A stretch of 45,029 nt of DNA from contig JACVCD010000027.1 in NCBI GenBank assembly GCA_016742275.1, positions 1 to 45,029 on the forward strand, in the 5' to 3' direction. Shown here piece by piece: positions 25,753-34,677 of this stretch (position 1 is the stretch's first letter; each line of letters begins with the position of its first letter). This DNA comes from Gemmatimonadaceae bacterium. GTDB taxonomy: Bacteria > Gemmatimonadota > Gemmatimonadetes > Gemmatimonadales > Gemmatimonadaceae. The position numbers and the translations under genes were made by a program. The notes beneath the pieces were generated by a model. The model was not told the origin of the DNA. It ran no database searches and worked only from the letters and a program-made list of their open reading frames with translations.

Positions 25753-26580
25753 ATGCCCGAGGCGACTGCGCCCACCAATCCTGCTCGCGATACCGCCCGC
25801 ATTCCTGCAAGTGCACCCGCAGGGCGTCCAGCCCGGTCGTTGTGGGTGCGCATCCTGCTCGCCCTCACCAGCACCACGGCGCTGCTGGCGACCGTGGGTA
25901 TCGTCGCTGCCGCAGCAGTCATCCCGCCAATCGGAGCGCGCCGAACCGCCCGCGCGGCTGCGGAGCGCGAAGTCGTAGCCCAGATCAACACCGACGAACA
26001 GATCATCGCCCAGTCATTTGCGTCGCAGCGGCGATGGACAGATATGTGGCGCGAATCGTTTGGGGTGGTTGTCGCCACCGATCGTCGACTGCTGTATGTG
26101 GGTGCACCACCAACACCGCTGCTCCGTCCGCGGGATGATGGTCCGCTGGAATTATTGGTGGAGAGCTACCCGTATGGATCCGCATTCACGCTCGATCCGC
26201 GCACGCTGTGGGGCGGACGTGTGCGAGGTCTGGTCCTCCGCACACCACTCGCCCAGGTCGACTTTCTCGTCGATGATCGCGATTGGCCCAAGGCCTCGCA
26301 GGTGGCCATTGCAGCAGCGCGCGCACGCCGTGTTGTGACGGAAGAGATGCAGCAGCTCGATGCCGTGACTCGCTCACCATTGCCTGCTGCAGCGGAATAC
26401 GTGCCCTATGTCGTACGACGCGGTGAAACGCTCACCGGACTCGCCGCGCGATTCCGCACCAGCCCCGATGTGCTGCGCCAGCTCAATCAGCTCAAGACCG
26501 ACAACATTCAGGCGGGTCAGCGCCTGCGTGTACCCAAGGTCATCGTTGATTCACTCGACGTTCCGCCCGCTTTGGACTGA
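25753..26580 (+). CDS. Membrane-anchored protein with PH-like region and C-terminal LysM domain
   Basis: 275 aa from ATG 25753. A Pro/Ala-rich cytoplasmic start is followed by one transmembrane helix (LWVRILLALTSTTALLATVGIVAAAAVI, about 31-58). Then comes a region that looks like a bacterial PH-like domain: QSFASQRRWTDMWRESFGVVVATDRRLLYVG, ending with a helix (WPKASQVAIAAARARRVVTEEMQQ). The C-terminus is a clear LysM repeat: YVVRRGETLTGLAARFRTSPDVLRQLNQLKTDNIQAGQRLRVP. LysM binds N-acetylglucosamine polymers such as peptidoglycan, so the protein probably sits in the inner membrane and touches the cell wall. Convergent with the deoxyhypusine synthase-like gene. Confidence 0.8.
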   Translation: MPEATAPTNPARDTARIPASAPAGRPARSLWVRILLALTSTTALLATVGIVAAAAVIPPIGARRTARAAAEREVVAQINTDEQIIAQSFASQRRWTDMWRESFGVVVATDRRLLYVGAPPTPLLRPRDDGPLELLVESYPYGSAFTLDPRTLWGGRVRGLVLRTPLAQVDFLVDDRDWPKASQVAIAAARARRVVTEEMQQLDAVTRSPLPAAAEYVPYVVRRGETLTGLAARFRTSPDVLRQLNQLKTDNIQAGQRLRVPKVIVDSLDVPPALD

Positions 26581-26610
26581 TCGCCCAAACTGATCATCAC
26601 GGAATACGCC

Positions 26611-26660
26611 GAACCCGACGGAAACATCAGGAGGTCTTTCCTGTGGCTTCCGTCGGGTTC
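26611..26660. terminator. Bidirectional hairpin between convergent genes
   Basis: A perfect 13-bp stem (26611-26623 with 26648-26660) carries an inner CAGGA/TCCTG stem. It lies 30 bases after the LysM gene and 40 bases after the synthase gene. No T tract follows, so it may act by structure or with Rho. Confidence 0.55.
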
Positions 26661-26700
26661 CGTGCAATCCGCGAGAATCTGTTGAAGAACTACTGAAGAA

Positions 26701-27687
26701 CTACTGCCCCAACACCAGCGCAAACACCAGCGGCGCCACAATGCTGGCATCCGACTCGATGATGTATTTCGGTGTTTCGATGCCGAGCTTGCCCCAGGTG
26801 ATCTTCTCGTTGGGCACCGCACCCGAGTACGAACCATACGACGTGGTCGAATCGCTGATCTGGCAGAAGTAGCCCCACAGCGGCACTTCGGTGCGCTGGA
26901 GATCCTGATGCAGCATGGGCACCACGCAGATCGGGAAGTCACCCGCAATACCGCCACCAATCTGGAAGAAGCCGAGTGAGGCTTCCTTCGTGACGTTGGT
27001 GTAGTGATCGGCGAGATAGATCATGTACTCGATGCCGCTCCGCACCGTGTGCACGTTCTTGATGTTGCCATCGATCACGTGCGACGCAAAGATGTTGCCC
27101 GTCGTGGAGTCTTCCCAACCCGGCACGATGATGGGCAGGTTCTTCTGCGCAGCCGCGAGCATCCACGAATCCTTTGGATCGATCTGATAGTACTGCTCGA
27201 GCGCGCCGCTCAGCAGGATCCGATACATGAACTCGTGCGGGAAGTACCGTTCACCCGCCTGATCAGCACGCGTCCACTCATCGAGAATCGCCTTCTCGAT
27301 ACGACGAATGGCTTCCGCTTCCGGAATGCAGGTATCCGTCACGCGGTTGAAGTGCTTTTCGAGCAGCGCCTGCTCGTCCTGCGGCGTGAGATCGCGATAG
27401 TTCGGGACACGCTCGTAGTGATCGTGCGCGACGAGGTTGTAGATGTCCTCTTCGAGATTCGCGCCCGTGCACGTGATCGCGTGCACCTTGTCCTGGCGAA
27501 TCATCTCGGCCAGCGACAATCCAAGTTCGGCCGTGCTCATTGCGCCGGCCAACGTGATCATCATCTTGCCACCCTGTTCGAGGTGGCGCGTGTAACCATC
27601 AGCCGCGTCGATCAGAGCCGCCGCGTTGAAGTGCCGATAGTGATGACGGAGAAACGCCGATACCGGCGCGGAAGTGGTCTGTGCCAT
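26701..27687 (-). CDS. Deoxyhypusine synthase-family protein (bacterial)
   Basis: 328 aa from ATG 27687 (ATG 27723 in frame is possible). The whole chain follows the deoxyhypusine synthase family: GGKMMITLAGAMSTAELGLSLAEMI, CTGANLEEDIYNLVAHDHYE, PIIVPGWEDSTTGNIFASHV, GFFQIGGGIAGDFPICVVPML, and the active-site lysine in KITWGKLG (about Lys300), equivalent to Lys329 of the human enzyme, followed by SDASIVAPLVFALVLGQ. In eukaryotes and archaea it transfers the aminobutyl group of spermidine to eIF5A lysine. Bacteria have no eIF5A; some bacterial relatives make homospermidine. Here a polyamine aminobutyl-transfer reaction is likely, but the acceptor is unknown. The lysine-less EF-P of this genome cannot be the standard target. 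Confidence 0.9.
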   Translation of the reverse strand: MAQTTSAPVSAFLRHHYRHFNAAALIDAADGYTRHLEQGGKMMITLAGAMSTAELGLSLAEMIRQDKVHAITCTGANLEEDIYNLVAHDHYERVPNYRDLTPQDEQALLEKHFNRVTDTCIPEAEAIRRIEKAILDEWTRADQAGERYFPHEFMYRILLSGALEQYYQIDPKDSWMLAAAQKNLPIIVPGWEDSTTGNIFASHVIDGNIKNVHTVRSGIEYMIYLADHYTNVTKEASLGFFQIGGGIAGDFPICVVPMLHQDLQRTEVPLWGYFCQISDSTTSYGSYSGAVPNEKITWGKLGIETPKYIIESDASIVAPLVFALVLGQ

Positions 27688-27804
27688 GTCAGGATCAGGG
27701 TCGAAGCCAACAGTGCGCCACATCCGGCGCAGCTTTGAAATCTAATGACACGCCCCGTCGGCGTTATCCTCCGGCCAATGCCTCTGGCCGACGTTCGGCA
27801 GACC

Positions 27805-29610
27805 TCAGCCCTTTCGCACGCCAACCCACGCCGCGCCCAGACCGAGCGCAATGGCTACCACCGGCGCTCCCTGTGTCACGGCGATGATCGCCCCGCCGAT
27901 GAGCACGATGGCGGCCATCCCGGCGCGTCGCCCACCAGCCTCGTCCACCTCGCGTGGCGCGCCATTCTGCGCAGCGCCCCACCCTTCGCCACGCAATTCT
28001 GTGCCGACTGGCGTTTGCACGCGCTCCGTACTTCCCGAGCGACGCCCATCACGACCAAACACTGCCACTTCCTCAGCGTGCGAGGGCGTGAATCGCACAA
28101 CCGGGGCCGAAGGAGTCTGCATCAACGAATCCGTCACGCGATCAGGCGTGCGGTCGAAGGCACGTTCAGCCGCGCGATCTGCCGCCGTTTCACGCAGCAG
28201 CGACAACCCAAGTCGGATGGGCACGAGTGGCGCACGCAGATCGCGCTCCTCATGTAGTACGGCGGCGAACTCTCCGCTCTGCCGAACGATTGGTTCCGAG
28301 GATCGCGGCGTCCGTCTATCGAGCGGTTCGAAAATCGATGTCGAAGAAGTCGGCGTGGTGCTCGTGCGTGAAAGCACTGCGGACGAGGCACCACGAATGA
28401 TCGCGTCCAACAATGGCCGCATGGCGGGCGGCAACGCCGGCGCCATACGACGCGCAGCGCGCTCCAGATCATCCGCGGACTGTGTACGCCGTGTGGAGCG
28501 TGCGGATCCCACGGACATGGCCTGCATCATGGTCCACAGACTCGCGAGCACCGGACGCGCCACCGAACTGGATCCCGGCAGTAAATCGTCGCCGTCATTC
28601 ACCACACTGAGAAGCGCACCAAGTATCGAACGCGCCGCGTGCACTGGCTCAGGCGGCACGGTTGCCGCCATATGTCCGCCTGCCGAGTAGGCAACAATCA
28701 GCGAACGGATGCGCGTGGCAGCAGTCGATGGCGACTGCGCGATCAACAGCTGCCCCAATCGAACAAACGATTGCTCGTGCACATCTCCGGATGGCACGCC
28801 GATATCGGTCGCACCTTCCGATTCTGCAGCATCCACCGGCCAATCGCTGATCGGCCCCTGCGAAACAGCATTCTGATCATCCGGCCACGCGTCGATGGAG
28901 TGCTGCACACGCTGCCGCGTGCCATCGGCGTTGATGCTTTGCACCATGCGACGGGCCCACTCGAGCGCGGGGTGCTGCGGTTCGCGGGCCTGCAGCGAAG
29001 CCAAGGCGTCACGCGCATCAGCGCCGTGCCCCTGCCGCGCCAGCACAACCGCATGCTGCGCCACCAGGACCGGGTCATTGGGCGTGGCATCCATGGCGGG
29101 AGTCAGCACGGCCCGTGCACCGGAGAGATCTCCCACCAGCAGTCGTGCCACAGACTGCACAAAGCGGAGCGCACGCGAGTCGGGCTGACGATCGAGCCCC
29201 TCACCGGCGATCCGATCCCCCTCGCCGGGCAGCCCCATGGCCGTCAGCGCACCCGCCCGGAGGTACCAGCCCTCCTCACTCGACTGCTCGGCGTGCCAGA
29301 TGTCATCAAGCGCCGCGAGAGCATCGCCGGGCGCCTGCCGCACCAGCGCCCCGCGCGCGCGCTCAAGGCCCATCTCCACGGCCACCGGCGACGACGGGGC
29401 CCGTTCGGCCAGTTCGTCTTCGGTAAGCAGCAGATCGCCCACATCGATGCCGCTGCGACTGAGCGGCGACTGCCCCATGCCCGGCCCACGCGTACGGACG
29501 GGCGCAACCGGCACCAGCGCCCGCGACGGGGTCGCCGGCCGAACCGACGAAGACGTCGGCATCGGGGTGGAGCCAAGGCCGCTAACTCCCGTGGGACGGT
29601 CTATGGGCAT
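27805..29610 (-). CDS. TPR-like protein with C-terminal membrane segments
   Basis: 601 aa. Residues 1-70 are Pro/Ser/Thr-rich and likely disordered. Residues about 75-215 form TPR-type helices (ALVRQAPGDALAALDDIWHAEQSSEEGWYLRAGAL, LRFVQSVARLLVGDLSGARAVL, LVAQHAVVLARQGHGADARDAL). A helical middle part (about 265-420) and a long Arg/Ser/Thr-rich region follow, and the chain ends in a hydrophobic pair of helices (MAAIVLIGGAIIAVTQGAPVVAIALGLGAAWVGV). Without an N-terminal signal, the soluble part is probably cytoplasmic. The overall plan resembles the 533-aa protein at 11.7 kb. Function unknown. Confidence 0.75.
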   Translation of the reverse strand: MPIDRPTGVSGLGSTPMPTSSSVRPATPSRALVPVAPVRTRGPGMGQSPLSRSGIDVGDLLLTEDELAERAPSSPVAVEMGLERARGALVRQAPGDALAALDDIWHAEQSSEEGWYLRAGALTAMGLPGEGDRIAGEGLDRQPDSRALRFVQSVARLLVGDLSGARAVLTPAMDATPNDPVLVAQHAVVLARQGHGADARDALASLQAREPQHPALEWARRMVQSINADGTRQRVQHSIDAWPDDQNAVSQGPISDWPVDAAESEGATDIGVPSGDVHEQSFVRLGQLLIAQSPSTAATRIRSLIVAYSAGGHMAATVPPEPVHAARSILGALLSVVNDGDDLLPGSSSVARPVLASLWTMMQAMSVGSARSTRRTQSADDLERAARRMAPALPPAMRPLLDAIIRGASSAVLSRTSTTPTSSTSIFEPLDRRTPRSSEPIVRQSGEFAAVLHEERDLRAPLVPIRLGLSLLRETAADRAAERAFDRTPDRVTDSLMQTPSAPVVRFTPSHAEEVAVFGRDGRRSGSTERVQTPVGTELRGEGWGAAQNGAPREVDEAGGRRAGMAAIVLIGGAIIAVTQGAPVVAIALGLGAAWVGVRKG

Positions 29611-29695
29611 GCGGGGGAGTATCGGCAGGCACCTGCTGTAACTGGAGTGCCCGTGGTGTGACGCTCAGGATCGCACTTCGCGCCCCTGATTGGGG

Positions 29696-29983
29696 TCAGA
29701 CCAGCGTCTCGATCAAGGCCTCTTCGTCGTCCACCCGGACGTAGCCATTCGCGTCCTCGTGGAAGCGATACGCACTGCCATGGCGATCGAGAGCGAGACG
29801 TCGCCGCGTTGCACTGTGCTCGTACAAACGCAGCTCCCCCACATCCACCGGCCCACTGACATAGCCGATGAACCAGAAGGCCGCCGATGCGTCAATCGCA
29901 GCGGCGCCGAACACCACCGTGAGTGCCCGTTGCAGCGGGTACCAATCGGGTGGGCGATACGGGGGAAAGATTTCGTCTGCCAT
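29696..29983 (-). CDS. Hypothetical protein
   Basis: 95 aa from ATG 29983. MADEIFPPYRPPDWYPLQRALTVVFGAAAIDASAAFWFIGYVSGPVDVG, then a charged C-terminal half with LRLYEHSATRRRLALDRHGSAYRF. The hydrophobic part is weak and broken by Asp, so it is probably soluble, with beta strands. No family is recognised. It is surrounded by minus-strand genes with gaps of 85 and 118 bases. A short cccc/gggg hairpin follows the stop codon. Confidence 0.6.
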   Translation of the reverse strand: MADEIFPPYRPPDWYPLQRALTVVFGAAAIDASAAFWFIGYVSGPVDVGELRLYEHSATRRRLALDRHGSAYRFHEDANGYVRVDDEEALIETLV

Positions 29984-30101
29984 ACGGAGTGTTTGTCGCT
30001 GGACGCCCCGTGGACGGGTGCGTCACGAATCGTCACGCGTATGGTCGCGGTCATTCATTGTGCGGGAAATTCTCCGTGATCCCGCGCACAGTACACACCA
30101 A

Positions 30102-31106
30102 TTACCGTCGTTCGGCGCACACAGTTCGCATGAATTGGGCGGCCTCATCGACGGACTCGCGCGCCTCCGGCAGCACCGCCGAAAGGAACTGCCACACATG
30201 GGGCACGCGGCGCCAGAGTCGCTCCTGCACCTGCACGCCACTCGCGCGCGCACGCGCCGCCACTCGCATGGCGTCATCACGCAGCACTTCGTCCGTGCTC
30301 GCATGCAGCAACAGCGGCGGGAAATCCCGGAAGTCGGCATAGACCGGCGAGAGCAGCGGATCGCGCGGGTCGTTGACACCCGCATAGAGCGGTGCCGCTC
30401 GACGAATCGTATCTGCAGCAAACATCGAACAGCGAGCCGAATTCTCCTCGAGCGATGGCCCGCTGGCTGACATATCGGCCCACGGGCAGAACGCGACCAC
30501 ACCTGCCGGCAGTGGGAGACCGGCATCGCGCGCGGCCAACACCACGGACAGCGCGAGTCCACCACCTGCGGAATCACCCGCCACGATGAGTCGTTCCGGT
30601 GCGAGGCGCTGCACCTCGAGCAACCAGCGATAGGCGCTCAATGCATCTTCGAGCGCCGAGGGATAGGGATGCTCGGGCGCGAGTCGATACGACGGCACCC
30701 AGGCACGACCCTGCACACGCTGTACGAGAGCCCCAACGAGAGAGCGATGCGTCTCCGGTGAGCAGGCGATGAACCCGCCGCCGTGCAGATAGAGCAGCGT
30801 GGGTCCGGCATCACGCGCAACCGCATCACGCGCAACATCATGAGCCGACGCGGTAGACTCATATGACAAGTATTCGCCACCGGGCCAACGAGCCTCGGGA
30901 TGCGCGGCATTTCCTTCGCCTGGCGGCACCAACTCAAAATGCGCGCCCGTTGCACGCGCCATCGCGCGACGCACAAATCGCGGACGCCCCATCTGACGGC
31001 GTACCCAATCGGGATCGATGGGGCGATGCGCATGAGGGCGCATACGCGCCGCGACCAGCCAGTGCGCCACATGGGCGCGCCAGCTGGCCGCGGGAAGGTC
31101 CTTCAT
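30102..31106 (-). CDS. Alpha/beta hydrolase, hormone-sensitive-lipase-type esterase
   Basis: 334 aa from ATG 31106. Oxyanion-hole motif HGGGF (in LLYLHGGGFIACSPETHR), nucleophile elbow GDSAGGGLAL, acid residue in LLLHASTDEVLRDDAMRVAARA, and His in RVPHVWQFL are all present and in order, defining the HSL (family IV) esterases. These hydrolyse short- to medium-chain acyl esters in the cytoplasm; the natural substrate is not evident. It starts 17 bases after the response-regulator gene on the same strand and may be co-transcribed with it. Confidence 0.92.
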   Translation of the reverse strand: MKDLPAASWRAHVAHWLVAARMRPHAHRPIDPDWVRRQMGRPRFVRRAMARATGAHFELVPPGEGNAAHPEARWPGGEYLSYESTASAHDVARDAVARDAGPTLLYLHGGGFIACSPETHRSLVGALVQRVQGRAWVPSYRLAPEHPYPSALEDALSAYRWLLEVQRLAPERLIVAGDSAGGGLALSVVLAARDAGLPLPAGVVAFCPWADMSASGPSLEENSARCSMFAADTIRRAAPLYAGVNDPRDPLLSPVYADFRDFPPLLLHASTDEVLRDDAMRVAARARASGVQVQERLWRRVPHVWQFLSAVLPEARESVDEAAQFMRTVCAERR

Positions 31107-31122
31107 GACACGCAAGCCGGTG

Positions 31123-31959
31123 TCAGACGCCGACCTGCTTCTCCACGCGATCGCGATAGTGACGCGACAAGCGGAGACGCGTGCCGTCCTCGAGAATCAC
31201 GACGTAGTCACCCGAGAACCACTGCTGCATCTCACGCACGCGATTGAGATTCACAATCGTGGAGCGATGAATGCGGGCGAACAGTCGCGGATCGAGGGTC
31301 TCTTCGAGATGGCTGATGCGCTCACGAATGGTGTGCGCTGTCTTGCCCACATGGAGACGTACGTAGTTGCGATCGGCTTCGATCCAGTCGATTTCGGTGG
31401 TCTTCACGAAGAACATGCGACCATCCTGCTTGACCAGGATGCGGCTCGCGTAGCGACCATTGGCCGCCGGAGAGCTCGCGGAGGCTCCAGCAGCAGCCGT
31501 GGCCGCATCAAGTGCCGCCGCCGGCGCCGCATTGCCATCGGCCAAGCGACGCACGGTCTCGAGCAATTCCCCAAGACGTTCGGCAGCCACCGCGTTCGCG
31601 CGCTGCTTACGGGCCTTGTCGAACGCGGCACGGAAGCGATCGGCGTCAACCGGCTTGAGCACGTAGTCCACGGCGTGCACATCGAAGGCACGCTGCGCGT
31701 GTTCGTCGTAGGCCGTGATGAACAACACCATGGGGACAGGGCCGCCATCGAGCTCTTCGAGCACGCCAAAACCATCCAGTCCCGGCATCTGAACGTCGAG
31801 GCACACCAAGTCCGGCTGCAGCTCCCGGATCATGGTCACCGCGTCGCGACCGGTTTCCGCTTCACCGACGATTTCCACGTCGGACTCATTCTGCAGCAGG
31901 CGGCGCACGCGTTGCCGCGCCAGCGCCTCGTCATCCACGATCAGGACTCGCACACGCAC
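31123..31959 (-). CDS. LytTR-family response regulator
   Basis: 278 aa from GTG 31959, chosen because a very strong GGAGGGGAGA ribosome site precedes it and the protein then begins VRVRVLIVDDEALARQRV, the normal receiver start; a longer frame to 32091 adds 44 unconserved residues. Receiver domain about 1-120 with DD in VDDEA, phosphoacceptor Asp in LVCLDVQMPGLDGFG, Thr in FITAYDE and Lys in VLKPVDA. After an Ala-rich linker comes a LytTR DNA-binding domain (RILVKQDGRMFFVKTTEIDWIEADRNYVRLH, FARIHRSTIVNLNRV). Divergent from the LytS-like kinase, its likely partner, with 228 bases between. Confidence 0.93.
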   Translation of the reverse strand: MRVRVLIVDDEALARQRVRRLLQNESDVEIVGEAETGRDAVTMIRELQPDLVCLDVQMPGLDGFGVLEELDGGPVPMVLFITAYDEHAQRAFDVHAVDYVLKPVDADRFRAAFDKARKQRANAVAAERLGELLETVRRLADGNAAPAAALDAATAAAGASASSPAANGRYASRILVKQDGRMFFVKTTEIDWIEADRNYVRLHVGKTAHTIRERISHLEETLDPRLFARIHRSTIVNLNRVREMQQWFSGDYVVILEDGTRLRLSRHYRDRVEKQVGV

Positions 31960-32187
31960 ATCTCCCCTCCCGTTGACCGGTCGAAACCATCGTGGAGCGG
32001 CGCCGGGAGGTTGGGCGCCTGGATGGGTTTCGACACGCGACGGATCAGCCACCAACGCGACCGGTCCCGTCTGGGTGGCACGGGTGGTCATCCCCGTGCA
32101 TCATGCATCCTACGTTGACATGTCCGCCCAGGTTCCAGTTTGTCCCTAAAGACCCGGCCGGTTGAACTCCGTACTTGTACCCGCGTA

Positions 32188-33342
32188 ATGGCTGCCCCGT
32201 CACCTCCACTCACAATTGCCGACGAAGGGCAGCGCCTCAGGCGACTGACCCGCTTGCTGTTTGCCTCGGTCTGGGTCGTGCCCGCCGGATTGTCGGCGCT
32301 CCAGTTCACCTTCGTTGGCGACGCCTCGGGTACCCACTACTCCCTGGGCACGTCCGTACTCTGGCAGGGCTCGGCCTGGATGATCTGGGGCCTCTGGTCG
32401 CAGGTCATTCTGACCATGGTCGACCGGATCAAGCTGGATACGGCGCGCCTCATGCCCTGGCTGGCCCTGCACGTGGCCGCCACGGTGATTGTGAGCGGCA
32501 TCAATGTGCTGGCCATCGCCTGGCTCGATCACGTCTTCGGGGCCGTGGGCCAGGTCACCAGCTATCGCTACGCCCTGCGGGTGGTGCTGGTCAACCACCT
32601 CGATATCCAGGTGGTGCTCTACTGGGCCGTTCTCGGAGCCGCCTACATGGTGGAATTCGTGCGGCGCTACCGTGAACGCGACCGAGCTTTCAATGAGCTC
32701 GAGCAGAAACTGGCGCGCACGCAGCTCGAGGCGCTCCGCATGCAGCTCAATCCGCACTTCCTCTTCAATGCGCTCAACTCGGTGGCGGAGCTCATGGAGA
32801 TGGACGTGCGCGAGGCGCAGCGCACACTCACTCGTGTGGCCGACTTGCTGCGGCTTTCGCTGCGTAGCGCCGGTCAGTCGCTGATTCCGGTATGGCAGGA
32901 AATCGAGCTGGTCGAGCTCTATCTGCAGATCGCCCGCGTGCGCTACGGGTCGGGTCTCGATGCCGACATCACGATCGACCCATCCGTCGTGGATCTCATG
33001 ATTCCGAGCTTCTTGTTGCAGCCGCTCGTGGAGAACGCACTCAAGCACGGATTGGCTCCCGGGCACCAGGATCAAGTCATCGAAGTTCGGCTTGCCCGCA
33101 GTGGTGCCAGCCTGGAGATCGTAGTTGAAGACAACGGAAGGGGGCTGAATGGTTTACTCACGACCAGCGGACGCTTCCTGGCCGCCGTCCCCTCGGTGGA
33201 CGGACTTGGTATCGGTCTGACCAACACCCGATCGCGTCTCGCGATGCTGTACGGGGATCGATACGCGTTCCGTATGAGCAACCTCTCGACCGGAGGATGC
33301 CGGGTGGAGATTCGGTTGCCGTTGGAGGTGAGTCGGGCGTAG
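32188..33342 (+). CDS. LytS/YehU-type sensor histidine kinase
   Basis: 384 aa from ATG 32188 (32140 in frame also possible). Four hydrophobic segments in the first 160 residues form the membrane sensor. The H-box is QLNPHFLFNALNSV with the phosphorylated His, typical of the LytS/His_kinase family. The ATPase follows: N-box LVENALKHG, G1 VEDNGRGL, G2 GLGIGLTNTRSRL, ending GGCRVEIRLPL. Such kinases work with LytTR regulators, and the regulator is the divergent neighbour. The stimulus is not evident because the sensor is only membrane helices with short loops. Confidence 0.92.
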   Translation: MAAPSPPLTIADEGQRLRRLTRLLFASVWVVPAGLSALQFTFVGDASGTHYSLGTSVLWQGSAWMIWGLWSQVILTMVDRIKLDTARLMPWLALHVAATVIVSGINVLAIAWLDHVFGAVGQVTSYRYALRVVLVNHLDIQVVLYWAVLGAAYMVEFVRRYRERDRAFNELEQKLARTQLEALRMQLNPHFLFNALNSVAELMEMDVREAQRTLTRVADLLRLSLRSAGQSLIPVWQEIELVELYLQIARVRYGSGLDADITIDPSVVDLMIPSFLLQPLVENALKHGLAPGHQDQVIEVRLARSGASLEIVVEDNGRGLNGLLTTSGRFLAAVPSVDGLGIGLTNTRSRLAMLYGDRYAFRMSNLSTGGCRVEIRLPLEVSRA

Positions 33343-33374
33343 GCATTGGTTCATGGCTCAAGTCGGTTGTAACT

Positions 33375-33526
33375 GCGCACGCAGAGGCGCAGAGGGAACT
33401 AGAGTCGCAGAGGGGGGCGTACAGATCTAGGCCCTCCCAGGCGCTCAACTTTCCATTGCATTCAAATTCATTGATCAATTGCGCCGTTCTCTGCGACTCT
33501 AGTTCCCTCTGCGGCTCTGCGTGCGC
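33375..33526. repeat. Long palindrome A (38-bp arms) between convergent genes
   Basis: Arms 33375-33412 and 33489-33526 are inverted copies with one mismatch, and a further 9 bases outside match imperfectly. Each arm is built from the short unit CGCAGAGG in variations. The 76-bp interior is AT-rich in its second half. It occupies most of the gap between the kinase gene and the lipoprotein gene that converges on it. No transposase or recognisable target duplication is seen. Confidence 0.85.
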
Positions 33527-33578
33527 CGTTGCAAACCCGCTTGCCGCAAAGCAGGACCGAGGGAGCGAGACGCTGCCT

Positions 33579-34490
33579 CTAGCGGAGCCCGAGCTGCTGC
33601 AGCACTTCCCGCAGCGCGTCACGCCACACCGCAGGCCTGCCATCCACGTCATCACGCGTGGCACAGAGCAGCGAAGCGATATCGGCATCCTGAAGTAACG
33701 CTTCCGCGCCAACGGCACTAAGCAGCAACGGTGTACGCTTGGGCAGCATGCCGGCCGCTGCGATACGAACCGCTTTCCCTTCGCGGTCAACCACCACACC
33801 GGTCAGTTGCAACACAGCCACCGGAGTCTCGAGTGACGTGAGCCACGGCAACTCGGCCTCGTGTCCGACACCGAGCGGCACAACCTTGGTGCCACGCAAT
33901 CCGCGTTGCTGAACCTGCCACGGCGCAATTTCGACAGACACAAACAACGCGTGTGTGGCGCCGGTAGCATCCAATTGCCGTTGCAATTCGGCGCGCCATT
34001 CGGCCGACGGTCGGCCCACAGCCAGGCGATACCGCAGACCGCGACGTCCGCGCGGTTCGCCAGCGTACTGCGGATCACACTCGTCCAGCACGAGCGCACA
34101 GCCGAACGACACATCGGGCGGAATCACATGCGAGCCGACGAATGTATTGGCAGCCTTGCCGAGGTTGGCACGCACAAGATCACGCTGCAGCGAATCCACC
34201 AGCTGCGCGAGAGGACTGCCACCGGCCGAGGAAGGATCCATGAATGCCGGTTGCGTCACTGATGGCTGCCAGGCAACCGGAAGGACCAGTAACGGACCAC
34301 GCTCCGGTGGCAGTGGCTTCCCGGCCACCCACGGAGCACGTTCAAGAAAGGCATCGCCAACCCCACTCCCCAGCGTGGCGCCCGTCGTGGCGCAGCCGGT
34401 GGCCGTCATGGATGCCGCCATGACCGTAAGCGCCAGAAAAATCCGTCGCATCACGTGAGTAGCACTTCGGCGGATGACGCGTGACAACAT
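33579..34490 (-). CDS. Hypothetical lipoprotein
   Basis: 303 aa from ATG 34490, which has GAGG 5 bases upstream; ATG 34451 would also give a signal peptide. The signal is MLSRVIRRSATHVMRR plus hydrophobic LALTVMAASM and a lipobox-like TATGC. The mature protein has GPLLVLPVAWQPS, then LAQLVDSLQRDLVRANLGKAAN, ATHALFVSVEIAPWQVQQRG, TPVAVLQLTGVVVDREGKAVRIAAAGML: alternating strands and helices in the style of lipoproteins that share a fold with TolB-N/GNA1162-like domains, but this is only an impression. Function unknown. Divergent from the SIMPL gene. Confidence 0.7.
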   Translation of the reverse strand: MLSRVIRRSATHVMRRIFLALTVMAASMTATGCATTGATLGSGVGDAFLERAPWVAGKPLPPERGPLLVLPVAWQPSVTQPAFMDPSSAGGSPLAQLVDSLQRDLVRANLGKAANTFVGSHVIPPDVSFGCALVLDECDPQYAGEPRGRRGLRYRLAVGRPSAEWRAELQRQLDATGATHALFVSVEIAPWQVQQRGLRGTKVVPLGVGHEAELPWLTSLETPVAVLQLTGVVVDREGKAVRIAAAGMLPKRTPLLLSAVGAEALLQDADIASLLCATRDDVDGRPAVWRDALREVLQQLGLR

Positions 34491-34677
34491 GTGAACCTCG
34501 GGTGTATCGCGGGTATCTATTGGGCAAGGCGCCAGGATCCTGCGGCGCCAGCTGATATCGTCCATACTTCGGGTCGTCCCATTGTTGTCACCGGGACTGT
34601 GCGCTCCCTCGCCGGGGTTTTGCGCTCTACTAGTTGGAGCGCAGGACACGCCACGTTCTTTCATCTCGATAGAGACC

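Noticed and set aside
31960-32091. N-terminal extension of the response regulator to 32091
   Set aside because: The extra 44 residues lack conservation features, and a GGAGGGGAGA ribosome site lies just before the GTG at 31959 where the receiver domain starts.
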